Source of the DNA: Hyperoodon ampullatus
Taxonomy: Eukaryota; Chordata; Mammalia; Artiodactyla; Ziphiidae
NCBI GenBank assembly: GCA_949752795.1
Contig: OX457061.1
Span: 47,028,338 to 47,092,337, forward strand
Length of the DNA stretch: 64,000 nt
Direction of reading: 5' to 3'
The notes under the pieces are model-generated. The model saw nothing but the letters and a program-made list of their open reading frames with translations. It was not told the DNA's origin and made no database searches. Position numbers and translations under genes: made by a program. Below, piece after piece: positions 30,099 through 41,748 of this stretch; within the stretch, counting starts at the first letter, position 1; every line of letters starts with the position of its first letter.

Positions 30099-31114
30099 CA
30101 TCCTCTCCTCTTTAAGGCCAGTCCTCAGCCCCTTCTCAGACTGTGGGTCCCCTACCCTGCAGCAACCCACCATTGCCATCAGGGCTTCAAAAATGATGCC
30201 TGCAGAGACCCGAAGTCCTACTGCATCCAAGTCCTGAGAGTAGGGGGTGCGAGGGGGCAGCAACTGTAGTTGTTACTAGCATTACACAGCAGTCCTGGTC
30301 CATAGCCATCCTTTAAGAGTGGCGTGATTTCCTCAAGCTCCAAACTCATTTCGTAGATCCTTGGTAACAAACTTTTCTAACTCAAATTTTAGGAATTAGA
30401 AAGAGTGTCACCACGAAAGGCTGGGTGTCAGGCTGCCGGAGGTCTCACAGGGCAGCGTTTCTCTCCATGAATTCACCATGTTTCTGAGGTCATCTACCCC
30501 AACCCACTTCAGCACTGCTCAGACTCGTGAATGATGATTCGTACTAATAAAGTTCCCAGAAGCTTGAGGTATAAGCCTACATTTCTTGGTTTTCGAGAAG
30601 AAAGGCAGCTGCCAGGAGGACCTGAAGCTCCTGTTTTCTGACCAGCACGTTCTTTCCCCACAGTGGTATAGCCATGTGGTTAGGAGCTGGGAAGCTGCAG
30701 CCAGACTGCAGACGTGCTGAGAGGGAACTCAACCCCGATAGAGGGAATGTCCATCTGGCCTTAAGCCCAGCTCTTAAGCAACGATGCTCTAGTCCCATCT
30801 CAGCAGCCCACAGAGTGGCGTGGCATCTACATGCAATGGCCATTTCACTGGGTCAAAGATGTGACAAGTAATAGAGCAGCATTCGACCATGACACATCTA
30901 CTACCTGGGCCTCGCTGGCTTGTCTGAGAAAAGGGACTGACCCAGATTCGCTCATACATTTGACATTGATAGACACTGATTTGACATTGATGGGATAAAG
31001 AGATGAGTCCCCTTGCTCTTCAGTCACACACAGACTGGTCAGGAGTTGATGAGACTATCAAGCAGTCCATGCTACAGCAGCAGTGGATGGAGAGCGATAA
31101 AGAAGCACCTAGGG

Positions 31115-31245
31115 GTGCTGGAATTCCTTGGCAGTCCAGTGGTTAGGGCGCCGAGCTTCCACTGCAGGGGGCACGGGTTCGATCCCTGGTTGGGGAACTA
31201 AGAGCCTGCACGTTGCACGGTGCAGCCAAAAAAAAAAAAAAAAAG
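31115..31245 (+). mobile_element. Short tRNA-derived SINE (about 130 bp)
   Basis: 'gaattccttggcagtccagt', an A box 'tggttagggcg', B box 'gggttcgatccc', 'gcacgttgcacggtgcagcc' and poly(A). This is a shorter family than CHR-1 or CHR-2. Target duplication gcacctaggg/gcatctaggg at 31105 and 31246. Confidence 0.85.
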
Positions 31246-32130
31246 GCATCTAGGGATAGCACCTAATCCAGCATAGGAGGGGGTCAGGAAGACCTCCAGG
31301 GACCGGCAAGCCATGCACAAGCCTTCCAGAACTACACTGAGGGAGGGAGTCAGGGAAAAAATATTCCAGGCAGAGAAAACAGCACATGTAAAGGTGCGGA
31401 AGGGCTTCCCTGGTGGCGCAGTGGTTGGGAGTCCGCCTGCCGATGCAGGGGACGCGGGTTCATGCCCCGGTCCGGGAAGATCCCACATGCCGCGGAGCGG
31501 CTGGGCCCGTGAGCCATGGCTGCTGAGCCTGCGTGTCCGGAGCCTGTGCTCCGCAACGGGAGAGGCCACAGCAGTGAGAGGCCCGAGTACCACAAAAAAA
31601 AAAAAAAAAAAAAAAAGGTGCGGAAGTGTGATCCTGTGGGAGCTGTAAAGCAGTTCCATGTGGACGAAGGACAGGGTTCACAACGGGCAGGGTAAGAGGA
31701 GAGGGAAAGGGAGGGGCGGGGTCCACATCATGAGGGACCTCGCAGAAAGGCTCGGATTTATCCTGAAGACAAGGAGGCACATTAAAAGATTCTAAGCTGG
31801 AATCTTCAAGACCTGATTTGATTTTCAGAGATCACTCTGGTAGAGTGGTAAGAGCTGACTCGGGGGAAGGATGCTAGATTGGTGTCAGGGAGGCAGGTTA
31901 TGGTGCTATTACAGTCATCAAGTCAGAAGAAGGGGGCAGGGGCAATAGATCCCAGGGAGAGTTAAGAAACGAGAATGGACTGAGGGTGGGTGAGGAAGAA
32001 AGAGAGATCTGGGATAGCTCCTGTGTTCCTCATTTGGGCAAACTGGCAGAGCCAATGACCACAATGGGAACCGGGATGTCGGTTTTAGACATGGGGAATT
32101 TGGGATGAAGAGGAACAGCAGGCAGCAGCA
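31246..32130 (-). repeat. L2-like LINE remnant, split by a SINE
   Basis: 'attccaggcagagaaaacag' and 'cacatgtaaaggtgcggaag' before the SINE, and 'catgagggacctcgcagaaa', 'tcactctggtagagtggtaa' after it, look like the reverse of an L2 body. The stretch is decayed and assignment is moderate. Confidence 0.5.
31403..31614 (+). mobile_element. CHR-2-type SINE
   Basis: Full length, with 5' gcttccctggtggcgcag, B box 'gggttcatgccc', 3' 'gagtaccac' + A22. The perfect 12-bp duplication aaggtgcggaag is at 31391-31402 and 31615-31626. Confidence 0.93.
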
Positions 32131-32204
32131 TATATGCACCAGGAGCTCAGGAGGTCTGGGCTGAGAGAAGTTTGGACAGGCATTCTGCCATGAGTGCTAT
32201 ATCA

Positions 32205-32465
32205 CTCCATAGGCACTGCAGCCTGCTGATATGTGCCGAGTGCCCGTGGAGTGCTAGATACCTTATCCAAATTGTCTAATATGGTCCCTCAGCAACTGTG
32301 AGATAGGGACTACCATCCCATTATACAGATGAGAAGACTGAGGATCAGAGAGGGTAACTTGCCAATGCCCTGTGGCTAGTAAGTGGCCAGATTGGGAGTG
32401 AAACCCAGGGCCCCTGATGTCAGGGCCAACTTCCTCGCACCCTGCTTCTTCCAAGTAGGCATAGC
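32205..32465 (-). repeat. MIR SINE remnant
   Basis: Reverse MIR: 'cattatacagatgagaagac', 'agagggtaacttgccaatgc', 'tggctagtaagtggccagat', 'gaaacccagggcccctgatg'. Well preserved. Confidence 0.8.
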
Positions 32466-34050
32466 ATTTTATAGCCACTCCTCATCCAAAAACCCACATT
32501 AACCAAATGGATTAAAAAAGTTAAATCGCACTTTAAAACAATCTTCAAACTCTAAGGTACATATGCGAGGACTAGATAGTCAACCTCTAATTTCCCTTAA
32601 AATATCCTTGATTTTGGCAAAATTTGTATGACAGATAACTTTTAAAGTATGGGTTGATTTCAAAAACCCATCACCAGGCATCACCAACCCTTAAAATGTA
32701 ACTGATTCCTTATCTAAGCAAATAAGGCTTTTATGAAACACAGCAATTCTTAAGACCAGTCTGGAGGCTGGTCTTTATCCCACCACTATTATAGAACTGT
32801 CCTGCGCGTATCTGCGTAGCTCTTGCGTGTAACCGACTGTCCACAATGATTCGTTGACTTCTCCGCTTCTCAACCAAAAATTCAAACCTGGTAATCCTGT
32901 AGGAGGACACTTTCCTCGACCAACATGTCTTCTTCATGAACTAGGCCACAATGTGTACAATTTGCTTTGTAATTTTACAGTAATGGTCATGAAAGGATGA
33001 CGAGGTTAAGGAATAGTTAATTGTTCCATTCACGTCAGTCTGAGCAACAGCTCAGGCAATTCACACTGTTCAAAGATGGGCTTCCCCAGAGTTCTCCTTA
33101 AGTCACGAAAAGAGAATGAGAGAGAACCCCAGCAGCATGCACGCACAGCAACCTTGCCAATTCCTCAGAAAGTGGATTAACTTCTACGACAAAGACTAAA
33201 GCAGAACCTGAGGAATCTGGGAAGTGATTGGTTCAGAGAGTGTGATATCACTTTGGTAGTTCTACGCAGTGGGATATACATACTTACTTCGAGAACCTGG
33301 TCTGGCTCCCAAATATATGTAGTGCTCAGAGAGAGAGAGTTTCCCGTCTTTGCATGTTCCCAACATCCAATCCCAAAGCCCTTTGGTTTCCAATCTACAC
33401 TTAAAATCAGACTCTGCCACTTTCTGCCGTAGACAAGATTCACTCTATCTGCCTAAGCCTCAGTTTACTTCTCTGCAGATTTAAGGCAACAATAGCTGCC
33501 CTGCACCGCCCTGCCCAGCTCACAAGGGCCACTGTGATAATTAAAGGAGGCAGTAGATGAAGAGATGGTGTACACTGGGAACAACTCTATACCTGTGAGC
33601 TGCCGTTATTCATGAGATTGATACCAACTTACTTCATGGGGCGTGCGGACCCTAAACATAGCCAGTTTCTTCTACTGAAGATTTAAACCTACATCTTAAA
33701 ACATAATAGATATTCTAAGTGTTGTCAGAGTCACTCTTCCCTACCAAGGGAAAAAAAGCATTCTAGAATAAGAGAAGACCTAAACGCTCCAGATATATGT
33801 GAAAAAAATGACAACAGACCATAAAGACCATTTTCCTCAAAAAAAAAAAAAAAAAAAAAAGATGTCTTCTTTATACTGGCTCAAATTGAAGATTCTTTTT
33901 GTTGCAGTACTTTAAAATCTTTAAAAATCTTGCAGGTGAGATAAAATGTTCATGGTCCTAGGCAATATCTGAAATTTTTCCTTTGAACATAATGCATTTC
34001 TTTTGTAATCAAAATTTTTCTCCAATGAACTTAATCAATTTAAATTAATT
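32466..34050 (-). other. ACO1 intron 1, mostly unassigned; MIR-like piece and an A-run
   Basis: About 33400-33600 resembles a plus-strand MIR ('agactctgccactttctgcc', 'gcctcagtttacttctctgc'). A 22-base A-run is at 33838-33860. No gene seen. Confidence 0.4.
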
Positions 34051-34660
34051 TAGCATCTGTTTCTTGAGCATCTTCTTTGCATTAAGCATTTTTAAGTAGC
34101 ATAGGAGAAAGGGAGATAAGGAAAATCTTGTTTTACATGAAGATTATGATCTAAGGAGACTGAGATAAGCTCGCAAAGAACTATAATATGCTAAGGGTCA
34201 TAAGAGAGGTCAGAGGAAAGTGACAGCTATAACTAAGGGAGTTGAGAAAGGCTTAACAGAGGAGAATTAGAAGAAGGAAAGAGGGAAGACTGATTTAGCC
34301 TAGAAGGCAGAGAGGAGAGGAAATGCAGAAGCAGAGAAGGGGGACCACACAGCAAGTGTTCGAAGTCCGCCTGGGGGTTCGGTTGTGCTGACATTAGGAC
34401 AGAAGAGTTTTAAGATTTTGTTACAGCAGTTAGTACATCCTTGTTACTAAAAGACACAACAAAGATACTTTGTTAGTTTATACAGTTGAAAATGAAGATG
34501 CTAACTCCTGGAAGAGGCAAAAAAAGAAGTGAGTTTAAGGAAAGGTCCAGATGAAACAAGATTGGTCAAATGCTAATGTTCATAATTGTTGAAGCGGGGG
34601 CTTTATACTCTCCACTTCTTTGGATGTCTGCAATTTTCCATTAAAAATGGCTAAAAGAGA
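34051..34660 (-). repeat. L2-like and old LINE-tail remnants
   Basis: 34055-34400 has the look of a reverse L2 ('catcttctttgcattaagca', 'aagattatgatctaaggaga'). 34550-34640 contains 'gaaacaagattggtcaaatg' and 'tgcaattttccattaaaaat', an old LINE 3' end. Both are decayed. Confidence 0.4.
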
Positions 34661-35009
34661 AATCAAGGCCATTCAGTCTGGGGAGATGGTCAGCTGATGG
34701 CTTCTCAGGTGATGGTGCTGATCTGATAAGAACATTCTAACCTCTAGGTCAGTTGGAGGGAACGGGCAGGGCTGAGGCTGGAGCTGACTCCACAGGCGGA
34801 AGTAGACACTTCACAACATAACTAAGGGCTGTTTTCAGTTCCCCATGCCTCTCGCTTCATACTTCTTTCTCCATTTCCCACTGGGAGGAAGGGAGTAGCA
34901 GGGGTCTGCTACTGGCCAAGTTGGTGGTAAGTCAGTCTAAGAAAAACGAAGCCAACTATGTTGCCCTCAATGTACAAATAACTGTAGGGGTTATTTTTGG
35001 TCAAGTCAA

Positions 35010-35357
35010 AAAATTTTTTTTAATTTATTTATATTTGGCTGCGTTGGGTCTTCGTTGCTGCGCGTGGGCTTTCTCTAGTTGCGGCGAGGGGGGTCTACTC
35101 TTCGTTGTGGTGCACGGGCTTCTCATTGTGGGGGCTTCTCTTGTTGTGGAGCACAGGCTCTAGGTGCGCGGGCTTCAGTAGTTGTGGCGCGGGAGCTCAG
35201 TAGTTGTGGCTCGCGGGCTCTAGAGCACAGGCTCGGTAGTTGTGGCGCCCAGGCTTAGTTGCTCTGCGGAATGTGGGATCTTCCCGGACTAGGGCTCGAA
35301 CCCGTGTCCCGTGCATTGGCAGGCGGATTCTTAACCACTGCACCACCAGGGAAGTCC
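35010..35357 (-). mobile_element. CHR-1-type SINE (long form)
   Basis: Reverse: 'tttggctgcgttgggtcttc', repeats of 'cagtagttgtgg', the B-box region 'agggctcgaacccgtgtccc', and 5' end 'accagggaagtcc'. Perfect 11-bp duplication ggtcaagtcaa at 34999 and 35358. Confidence 0.92.
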
Positions 35358-35389
35358 GGTCAAGTCAATTTTAATACTTGTTTAGTACT

Positions 35390-35670
35390 TGCTAGAAAAT
35401 ATTAATAAGCAAAGTGAAGAGAATTAAAAACCCACTGTACCCCACCACCAAGAGAAAAGCCACCCAGCGTTTGGCACATCCTTTGCCTCTGTCCACGCGT
35501 GTGCACATCTGTACATACACGCACATGCTTTCTCTCCTCGTCACAGTAGTATCACAGAGAAACAGTCTTGGGTAACATGTTTTTCAATTTTAAAACTGTA
35601 CTTCATGACATTTCATGAAACAGCGTTTTACAACATCAGTTTAAGGGCTGCACAATAGTCCATTAGAAAA
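35390..35670 (-). repeat. Old L1 3'-end-like sequence
   Basis: Text such as 'tgacatttcatgaaacagcg' and 'gggctgcacaatagtccatt' resembles reverse L1ME-type 3' ends. Diverged; moderate to low certainty. Confidence 0.4.
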
Positions 35671-35682
35671 CAGTCTGATCTG

Positions 35683-35987
35683 AAGTGGATGGACCTAGAG
35701 ACTGTCATACAGAGTAAAGTAAGTCAGAAAAATAAATATCGTATATTAACACATATGTGGAACCTAGAAAAATGGTACAGATGAACCAGTTTGCAGGGCA
35801 GAAATAGAGACACAGATGTAGAGAACAAACGTATGGACACCAAGGGGGAAAAGCAGTGGCGGGGGTGTGTGTAATGAATTGGGCGATTGGGATTGACATG
35901 TATATACTGATGTGTATGAAATGGATGACTAATAAGAACCTGCTGTATAAAAAAATAAATAAAATAAAATTCAAAAATTAAAAAAAA
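35683..35987 (+). mobile_element. Short 5'-truncated L1 insertion (305 bp)
   Basis: Only the L1 3' UTR is present ('tgaagtggatggacctagag', 'gcagggcagaaatagagaca', 'gtatatactgatgtgtatga', A-rich tail). The perfect 11-bp target duplication agtctgatctg at 35672-35682 and 35988-35998 marks a single recent retrotransposition. Confidence 0.92.
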
Positions 35988-35999
35988 AGTCTGATCTGG

Positions 36000-37080
36000 T
36001 GCTTCTAACCTTGGACAGGGGCTTAACGTCAAACAAATATTGTTCAGTAAAATGCTTTGATCTGAGAGGGCTCTCTCTCTCAATATTATTTTGAGTTAAT
36101 ATATACTAGTATCATATATACTAGTTTAGAAATAGGATGCAGTAATTTGTTTTATCAGGAGAGAGGGAGTGATGGTAACATTCTAACAGAAATAATCCTA
36201 TCTTCCTTAAAAAAGTATAGGTTGTTGGGAGTTTAGTTTTTTGTTTTGTTTTCAGGTTGTAAAAGCAATACATGAATGCTGCAAGGCAGGCAGACATATG
36301 TTACCACAAAGAGTAACAAAGATAAGTTCCCTGCCTTCCTTCTGACTCCACTGTCCAGAACTGGCTACTGTTGATAATTTGGTATGTCTGTCTTCCAAAC
36401 ATTTATAAGGCTAAATGTGTATGTAATTTCTATCTGGAATTTGTGCTGACAGAACAAGGAGCCACGGAAGTAATCCAGTGAGTGATCCCACCTACCACAC
36501 AGCAGCATGCAGGACACTGGGCTCTGGCAGAGGCTGAGGAAGGGCCACTCACAGGGACACCCCTCTGAAAGTGGAAAGTGAAAGAGCACCAAGGCTGGGT
36601 GCTCTTATTCACCAGTCGTATTCCAATAAACTCAAGGCTGCTCAACCACAAACAGAAATGATCATGGAGGACAGGAAGGCAACAACACGCCTCCCTATTC
36701 TTTTGCAAATCACTTCTCAAACACTTGCAAACTCTCGCACAAACCCCTCCACACTTGGCATGGGGTCCCCATGGGCACGCCTCCGAATGCGTGGGTCCTG
36801 TGTGCCACATCACTGCTACAGTCTGGACTCATGCACAGGTCACCTCTGCAGGGACAGAAATAACCAAAGGCATCTGAGAGCCTTGCCAGTTTTCAGGAGG
36901 CCAGCAGGGCTCATCATGCCTTATGTGGGGACCTAGTTCTTGGTTTCCAGAGTGAGGTCAAGCTTGGTTGCAACTACCAGAGGTTAACCATCCATGCATG
37001 GTGTGGTGTGTGTTCCCATTCAGAGGAAGGATCACAAACAAGAAGCAGGCCAATGATTTCAGCCTCTGAAGCATTTCCTA
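36000..37080 (-). other. ACO1 intron 1, nothing recognised
   Basis: No gene, no repeat I can name. Overlapping frames on both strands at 36365-36936 (121 and 127 codons) have no domain, no start context and no splice context. Confidence 0.35.
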
Positions 37081-37083
37081 CAC

Positions 37084-37612
37084 CGGTGGCTCTCAAAGTG
37101 TGGTGCAGGGGACTCTAGGGATCCACAAAGTCAAAACCACTTTCGTAAAAATGCCAAGATGCTATTTGACATTTTCACTCTCACATTTTCCAGAGTACAC
37201 AGTGGAGTTTTCCAGAGGCTATATGACACGTAATACTGCAACAGACTGAATGCAGAAGCAGATATAAGAATCTAGCTGATGAAAAAGCAAATGAAAAACA
37301 AAAAAAGAATCTAGCTGCTGTCTATTAAACCTGACATTAAAGAGATTTGCAAAAATATAATTAATACAATGCCACTCTTCTCAGTAACTTTCTGTTTTGA
37401 AAAGGATGGTTATTTTCATAAAGATATGTTATGTATAATAGGTCCACTATTATGTCTAAATGCATTACTAAATATAGTAAAATATTCTCAGTTTTCGTTA
37501 TATTTGGCAAATATTGAAATATATAACCCACATAAAAGTTCCTTAGTATACTAATTTTTAAGAGTGTAAAGGGGTTTTTGAGCACCGCCCCCAGAAAAGT
37601 TTGAGAACTGCT
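37084..37612 (+). mobile_element. hAT-Charlie-type non-autonomous element
   Basis: The ends cggtggctctcaaagtgtgg and agtttgagaactgct are the classical inverted pair of this superfamily. Internal phrases 'gtggagttttccagaggcta', 'gcaacagactgaatgcagaa', 'acattaaagagatttgcaaa' fit one known family whose name I do not assign. Confidence 0.7.
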
Positions 37613-37654
37613 ATCCTAGAGGCTGTCCCCGACTCCCTATCCCCATCCCCGCAA

Positions 37655-37655
<1 letters not shown>

Positions 37656-37685
<30 letters not shown>
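37656..37685. repeat. (AC)n microsatellite
   Basis: Fifteen AC units without interruption, just outside the ACO1 CpG island. Likely length-polymorphic. Confidence 0.97.
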
Positions 37686-37687
<2 letters not shown>

Positions 37688-37899
37688 CGCTGTAAGGAGG
37701 GTTAGGTATGTGGCAGGAAGGAAGATGTGCCATTCTGGTGTGCTGGCTGAATTAGGAAAGGCAGCCCGTGCTCCTTCCTGGATCTCTGAATCTATTAGGA
37801 TGGGCTCTATCCCCACCCCTTCCACCGAGGGTCTCTTCCCCCACACTCCGTTTTCCCCTTACCACTTGTGTTTGCCCCGATCTGTCAGAACCTCTGAGG

Positions 37900-38630
37900 A
37901 TTTCCCTATCCTGCCACCCCCAGCTCGGCGAGGACTCCCCGGTGAGGCCTGCACACCCTCCCTGAGGTTAGGACTCCCCAGTTCAGTCGGCCGGAACAGT
38001 CTCAGCGTGGACTCTGGGCGGCCCGCACAGCCCAGACAAAGAAGGCCTAGGAGAGCCATTTCCAGTCCCCGAGACCTGTCCTCGGCTCAGCACAGGCTGG
38101 GGACAGGGCGAAGGGGTCAGTCCCCAGGAACTAGTCCCCGATTTTCCCCTCGGCCTTCCCCGGATCCCCGCCCCGGGCCGCCCGGCGCGCCGCAGTCCGG
38201 GCAGTCCAGGCTCAGGGAAGGTGCCTGGGGCGCCGCGGACTCGCGCCCACCCTGCCGGGGCCAGGGCGGCCGGCGCTCCCGCCCGGGGCCGGACGTCGGT
38301 CGGGCCGCGACGTACTCACTCACCGCAAACTGCACTGCAGGCTCCGACCGGCGGCCGGGGACCAGGCTGCGGGGCACGATCCCTTGCGCTGCGCGATTCC
38401 AGCCGCCGAGCTCCTCCCCTTGTCGCCCCGGGGCCACCGGCCGAGGGGCGGAGCCGGGGTGGGGCGGGGTCTGCGGGGCGAAGGAGACCTCGCCCGCCCC
38501 CCGAGGGAGGGAGGGTTGCTAGGGGCCAGCGGCAGGCTCCTCCCCTGCGGGCCCAGGCCTGGGACTCGCTCACTCTGGGCCGTGGAGTGTGACTGTCCAG
38601 CTCGCTAGGAGGGGAGCCTAAGGGGCGAGG
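37900..38630 (-). promoter_or_regulatory. ACO1: CpG island promoter of ACO1
   Basis: This stretch of about 0.7 kb is very rich in G+C and in CpG dinucleotides, unlike the AT-rich flanks. It surrounds the exon 1 donor. GC-box (Sp1-type) motifs are readable on the plus strand at 38444-38453 (aggggcggag) and 38461-38469 (ggggcgggg). No TATA box was seen at a sensible distance, as expected for a housekeeping gene with dispersed starts. A 270-codon plus-strand open frame across the island is a by-product of base composition. Confidence 0.75.
38324..38440 (-). other. ACO1: ACO1 exon 1, untranslated (5' end approximate)
   Basis: On the minus strand a strong donor, GCG|GTGAGTGAG, lies at 38324/38323 inside the CpG island, in the right orientation and position for the untranslated first exon of ACO1. 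The next acceptor in line is exon 2 at 18115. The transcription start is not visible. I placed the upper limit near the GC boxes at 38444-38469 by inference; it could lie 50-100 bases either way. Confidence 0.6.
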
Positions 38631-39099
38631 GGAAAATGCCGCTTTTTAAAATGGTTTGGCCGTCAAGCTGGAGGCTTCCCTGTCTGGCACCCCGGTACGT
38701 GTGGTCACCTCCCCTCTCTCCCTTTTGCCCTCACCCCATCGCCACCTTAATGCCTTGCAAAGCGTGCCGAGTGCTGGCGGGACTTCAACGTTTCCGTGGC
38801 TAGGAGTGCAAAGTTTCAATGTTTAATCAACTTATTTATTTTTAACGTGTAACAACTCTTCCTAATGCACGCTTTTCACCCTGTCAGAAGTCAGAGAAAT
38901 GGCTCAGCAGACACTGAGAGGGCCTTCTTCACCACACCTACTTTCCATAGGTTGGTGGGAGTTGCGCCCGCTCAGGTAAATGTGGGTGATGAGATCTTTC
39001 TAGATGAAAGGTGAGGTTTTCCTGCCCAACTTCTATAGAGAGTTATTGTCGTTTTCTATCTTATCTGAATAAACAGCTTATAAGATGACTAACTAATAG

Positions 39100-39300
39100 C
39101 TGATACTGATACTGACCTCTACTAGTTACCACGCTCCTACTCTTTGCAGGCTTCGATGATGGGGTCTTTACATATGTTATTTAGTTCAGTTCCTCCAGTT
39201 GCCCCATGAAGTGAGGAGTATGACCCCGTTTTACAGACATCCATAGGTGGGATTCAGTCCTCAGCTCTATCTGACTCCTAAGCCCACACTTCATCATGTT
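39100..39300 (-). repeat. MIR SINE remnant
   Basis: Reverse MIR: 'cctccagttgccccatgaag', 'tgaccccgttttacagacat', 'gggattcagtcctcagctct'. It lies upstream of ACO1. Confidence 0.6.
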
Positions 39301-40584
39301 GCACTGCAGGGTACAGCTATTCCCTGGTTATATTTAATTTTGAAAGAGAACATATTTACTATATTTCATATTACTATAGTAAATATTATGTATTTACTAT
39401 ATGGGAGAAGACTTTCTTCCCACCCACTTCCTAAAGTCCTTGCATTCACATTCATTGAGCAAACTTTCTTTGAGTGGCCACCATATACCCTGAAAGGGTA
39501 TATGAGGCTCACCACAAACCCCGAAAAATAATACTGGGGTCGCCTTGGAAGTTAGAGTGTAGGGAAAGCTGAGGAGTAGGGAGAAAAGCCATCCAGCTAC
39601 ATTTTGGTTCTTACTGAGGCAGCCCTTCAAAAAGCAAAGTTTCTTAATGTTCAGTGATAACATACATATAATATGAGAACTGGTAATCCTTGACAGGAAA
39701 TAATTAAATCAGAACTATAAAAAGAACTGAGATTTATTAGTAAACACTCTGGCCAAAACCATGAAGGAAATAGTTCCCACATCACTCTGCTCTTTTGCTC
39801 TGGGGAATGTCACCAGTGATGTGCGGATTGCAAATCCAGTGACCTCTCTTCTGTTCTTGCCCTTGCTGACTGCTCTGTTGTATTTGACACTGGTGACAGG
39901 TCTTTCCTTGAAATGTTAACCTCCTTTGGCTTTAGAGCCTTCTGCTCTCATGATTCACTTCTTCTTAGTTTGGTCCCTCTTTCTTAGGCTCTTTCACTGC
40001 ACCCTTTCTCCTCTCACTTCACATGTGACTCCATACACCGATGAATTCTTCTTCATTTAATTTCTCTCTATGCAGACTTCCAGCTGAAGTCCCCTCTGCC
40101 TCTGTCATTGACCTTAATCCCCTTCAGATCTCCACACTCTTTGTCAGCAGCCATTTGTTGGGCATCACCACCTGAGTATCCCCAAGGCACTTGCCATTCT
40201 TCACATCTAAAGTGGCAGTTCAGTGTCTTCTCTAGACATCTGCCTGTCCCCTCCAACCCATCTAGTTTCTTCCTCATCCTGAATCCCACATCCTGAGTTT
40301 GGATTTCATGATGTGTTGAGAAAGCATTTAAGGGGGTTAGAACCATATCACTATGCTCATACAAGTTTCGCCTAATAAATATTTCGGTCATGATACAAAA
40401 GATTCTGCAAGTGGCCCAGAGGAATGTGTAGACTTTAAGGGCCTTCTGAGAGGAAGCCCTCCAGGTGTGGTAACTGCTCAGGCACCATGAATCTGCTCCA
40501 GGGGCCAGTGGCAGAAGGGCCTTCAGTGAGGTAACAGCACTGTTCTGTCAGCCTTACCTGCCAGAAGCTTATGCTACTATAAAG
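39301..40584 (+). other. Upstream flank with L2-like stretch, no gene
   Basis: 39345-39405 is AT-rich with tttacta/tagtaaa inverted pairs. About 39790-40310 resembles the L2 body on the plus strand ('tgctctgttgtatttgacac', 'catgattcacttcttcttag'). No gene recognised. Confidence 0.4.
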
Positions 40585-40596
40585 AGAATCATGAGG

Positions 40597-40951
40597 ACTT
40601 CTCTGGTGGCGCAGTGGTTAAGAATCCGCCTGCCAATCCAGGGGACACGGGTTCGAGCCCTGGCCCGGGAAGATCCCACATGCTGCGGAGCAACTAAGCC
40701 CATGCGCCACAACTACTGAGCCTGTGAGCCACAACTACTGAGGCTGCATGCTGCAACTGCTGAAGCCCGCACGCCTAGAGCCCATGCCCTGCAACAAGAG
40801 AAGCCACCGCAATGAGAAGCCTGCGCACTGCAATGAAGAGTAGCCCCTACTCGCTGCAACTAGAGAAAGCCCGCTCACAGCATCAAAGGCCCAACGCAGC
40901 CAAAAATAAATAAAAAATAAATAAATAAAATAATTTTTTTAAAAAAGAGAA
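40597..40951 (+). mobile_element. CHR-1-type SINE (long form)
   Basis: 5' acttctctggtggcgcag, B box 'gggttcgagccc', 'cacaactactga' units, AATAAAT tail. Perfect 12-bp duplication agaatcatgagg at 40585 and 40952. Confidence 0.93.
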
Positions 40952-41137
40952 AGAATCATGAGGTTTTGGTCAGAGACCTGTTAAGCTCTGAGGAATGCCT
41001 CATTATACTCCACATTGACTTCAGTTGCTTGTATAAACTGGACCCCACTAACTTGGCATCATGCTTTGCTGTTCATAATGCATTTTCACACATATTATCT
41101 AATAGAAAGGAAGTGGTGTAAGAGAAAGGCAGTCTAG

Positions 41138-41267
41138 GGACTTCCCTGGAGGTCCAGTGGTTAAGACTCTGCTATTCCACTGCAGGGGGCATGGGTTCGA
41201 TCCCTGGTCAGGGGAACTAAGATCCCACATGCCATGCGTGGCCGAAAAGGAAAAAAAAAGAGAGAGA
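41138..41267 (+). mobile_element. Short tRNA-derived SINE (about 130 bp)
   Basis: 'gacttccctggaggtccagt', B box 'gggttcgatccc', 'gccatgcgtggccgaaaagg', A- and GA-rich tail. The 16-bp duplication gagaaaggcagtctag at 41122-41137 and 41268-41283 is perfect. Confidence 0.92.
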
Positions 41268-41387
41268 GAGAAAGGCAGTCTAGCATGGCAGTTCTCAAAC
41301 CTCGAGGTTCATTGAAAAAACACATTCCTATACTGCACTCTTAGACAGACTGAGTGTGAGGGTCTGACCACCCTTTGAGTAACACCA

Positions 41388-41611
41388 GTGGTGGTTCCCA
41401 AACTGGGTGTTAGAATTTATTAAAAATACAGCCTCCTGGGCTGCCCTGGTGGCGCAGTGGTTGAGAGTCTGCCTGCCGATGCAGGGGACACAGGTTCATG
41501 CCCCGGTCTGGGAAGATCCCACATGCTGCGGAGTGGCTGGGCCCGTGAGCCATGGCCACTGAGCCTGCGCGTCCGGAGCCTGTGCTCCGCAACGGGAGAG
41601 GCCCGTGTACC

Positions 41612-41646
<35 letters not shown>

Positions 41647-41748
41647 GCCTCCTGTGCCCCGACCTCCTAGAATTAGTTCAGGAGTAGGATCTGTGCTCAT
41701 AGTTTGAGCGCTCTAAATACTACAGGTGATTCTGCTCTCGCATGTTCA
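41388..41748 (+). repeat. MER5A-like hAT remnant, split by a SINE
   Basis: It starts 'gtggttcccaaactgggtgt'; after the SINE it continues 'gccccgacctcctagaatta' and 'actacaggtgattctgctct', the order of a MER5-type element. A second, shorter fragment of the same kind may lie at 41288-41387. Confidence 0.6.
41439..41640 (+). mobile_element. CHR-2-type SINE with a 16-bp deletion
   Basis: 5' gctgccctggtggcgcag, B box 'ggttcatgcccc', 3' 'gtgtaccgc' + poly(A). The usual 'ccacaacagtgagagg' near the 3' end is missing; it is bounded by gagagg repeats. The target duplication aaaaatacagcctcctg is at 41422 and just before 41655. Confidence 0.92.

Noticed and set aside
31198..31659. A 153-codon minus-strand frame
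   Set aside because: It is a translation of a CHR-2 SINE (with ...[18 protein letters not shown]... seen in many copies) and its flanks. The same pseudo-protein recurs at 8900, 9911, 12157, 29777, 41410 and 53594.
36430..36936. Overlapping 127- and 121-codon frames on both strands
   Set aside because: No domain, no splice context and no recognisable homology; chance frames in intron 1.
37710..38522. A 270-codon plus-strand open frame across the CpG island
   Set aside because: Its length comes from the scarcity of stops in GC-rich DNA. Composition is Pro/Arg/Gly/Ser-rich with no domain, and it lies antisense over the ACO1 promoter and exon 1.
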